Virus record (IMG/VR): IMGVR_UViG_3300009285_000774
Coordinates: 1 to 22,367 of that record
Source: a virus
DNA length: 22,367 nucleotides
Strand: one strand, 5' to 3'
Shown here piece after piece: positions 22,305-22,367 of this stretch. Under the pieces are notes generated by a model that was not told where the DNA came from, searched no databases, and saw nothing but the letters and a program-made list of their open reading frames with translations. Both the position numbers and the translations under genes were made by a program. Within the stretch, counting starts at the first letter, position 1. Each line of letters begins with the position of its first letter.

Positions 22305-22367
22305 TCACTCATCAACTTCCAGTGCGGCCTTCTTCCCACGCTTCGACTTTGACTTGCACTCGTTGCA
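22305..22367 (-). CDS. Partial gene, C-terminus only (Cys-pair, basic)
   Basis: From the right edge one frame reads CNECKSKSKRGKKAALEVDE then TGA at 22305-22307. The CNEC pair and Lys/Arg-rich tail resemble the end of another small zinc-ribbon protein. The rest is outside the window. The stop lies 10 bases before the next gene's start. Confidence 0.5.
   Translation of the reverse strand, partial: CNECKSKSKRGKKAALEVDE

Overview
This 22.4 kb window is one densely packed, entirely minus-strand block of a tailed (siphovirus-type, HK97-fold) bacteriophage or prophage. Transcription runs from high to low coordinates. Genes overlap by 4 nt (ATGA or GTGA) or sit a few bases apart, most have a strong GGAGG-type ribosome binding site, and coding is GC-rich. 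No integrase, attachment site, tRNA or rRNA was seen, so free phage versus prophage cannot be decided. The host is uncertain. The solute-binding protein has a cysteine-free signal region followed by a GAGLQEE-like stretch that resembles secreted binding proteins of Spirochaetota; this is a weak inference.

Layout in transcription order. (1) 22367-21320: five very small genes, including two single-pass membrane peptides (57 and 35 aa) and three Cys-pair (zinc-ribbon-like) proteins. Three start sites share an identical 14-bp RBS/start cassette. (2) 21282-19745: a candidate sigma70 promoter, a ParB-like nuclease-fold protein, and an IS110/IS116-type C-terminal-domain protein lacking the RuvC half. 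An 18-bp-period repeat array of eleven units follows (19554-19752). (3) 19519-14133: a cargo region absent from standard phage maps. It holds a small zinc ribbon, a sugar ABC importer (binding protein plus two permeases, no ATPase), a NeuA-like CMP-sugar cytidylyltransferase, another zinc ribbon, and a DUF115/Maf-like protein whose coding sequence contains an 11-G homopolymer. (4) 14103-1: the packaging, head and tail module. It holds a candidate promoter, small and large terminase, a portal fused to a MuF-type domain, prohead protease, major capsid protein, a putative decoration protein, a 50-aa gene, a head-tail connector, an HK97 gp10-like protein, a tail terminator with an inserted domain, the major tail protein, a G/GT chaperone pair with an A AAA AAC slippery site, the tape measure, and a long tail-tip/adhesin gene that runs off the left edge.

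Two features stand out. First, a jelly-roll, carbohydrate-binding-like domain present twice in the tail-tip gene has also been inserted in frame into the middle of the tail terminator, with recognisable DNA-level similarity and a mosaic relationship to both tail-tip copies. Second, the phage operon carries genes that could import a sugar, activate it with CMP and transfer it (DUF115/Maf-like), with a possible phase-variation tract in the transferase. Together these suggest a phage that both binds and modifies glycans. The biochemical roles and the link between the parts are inference.
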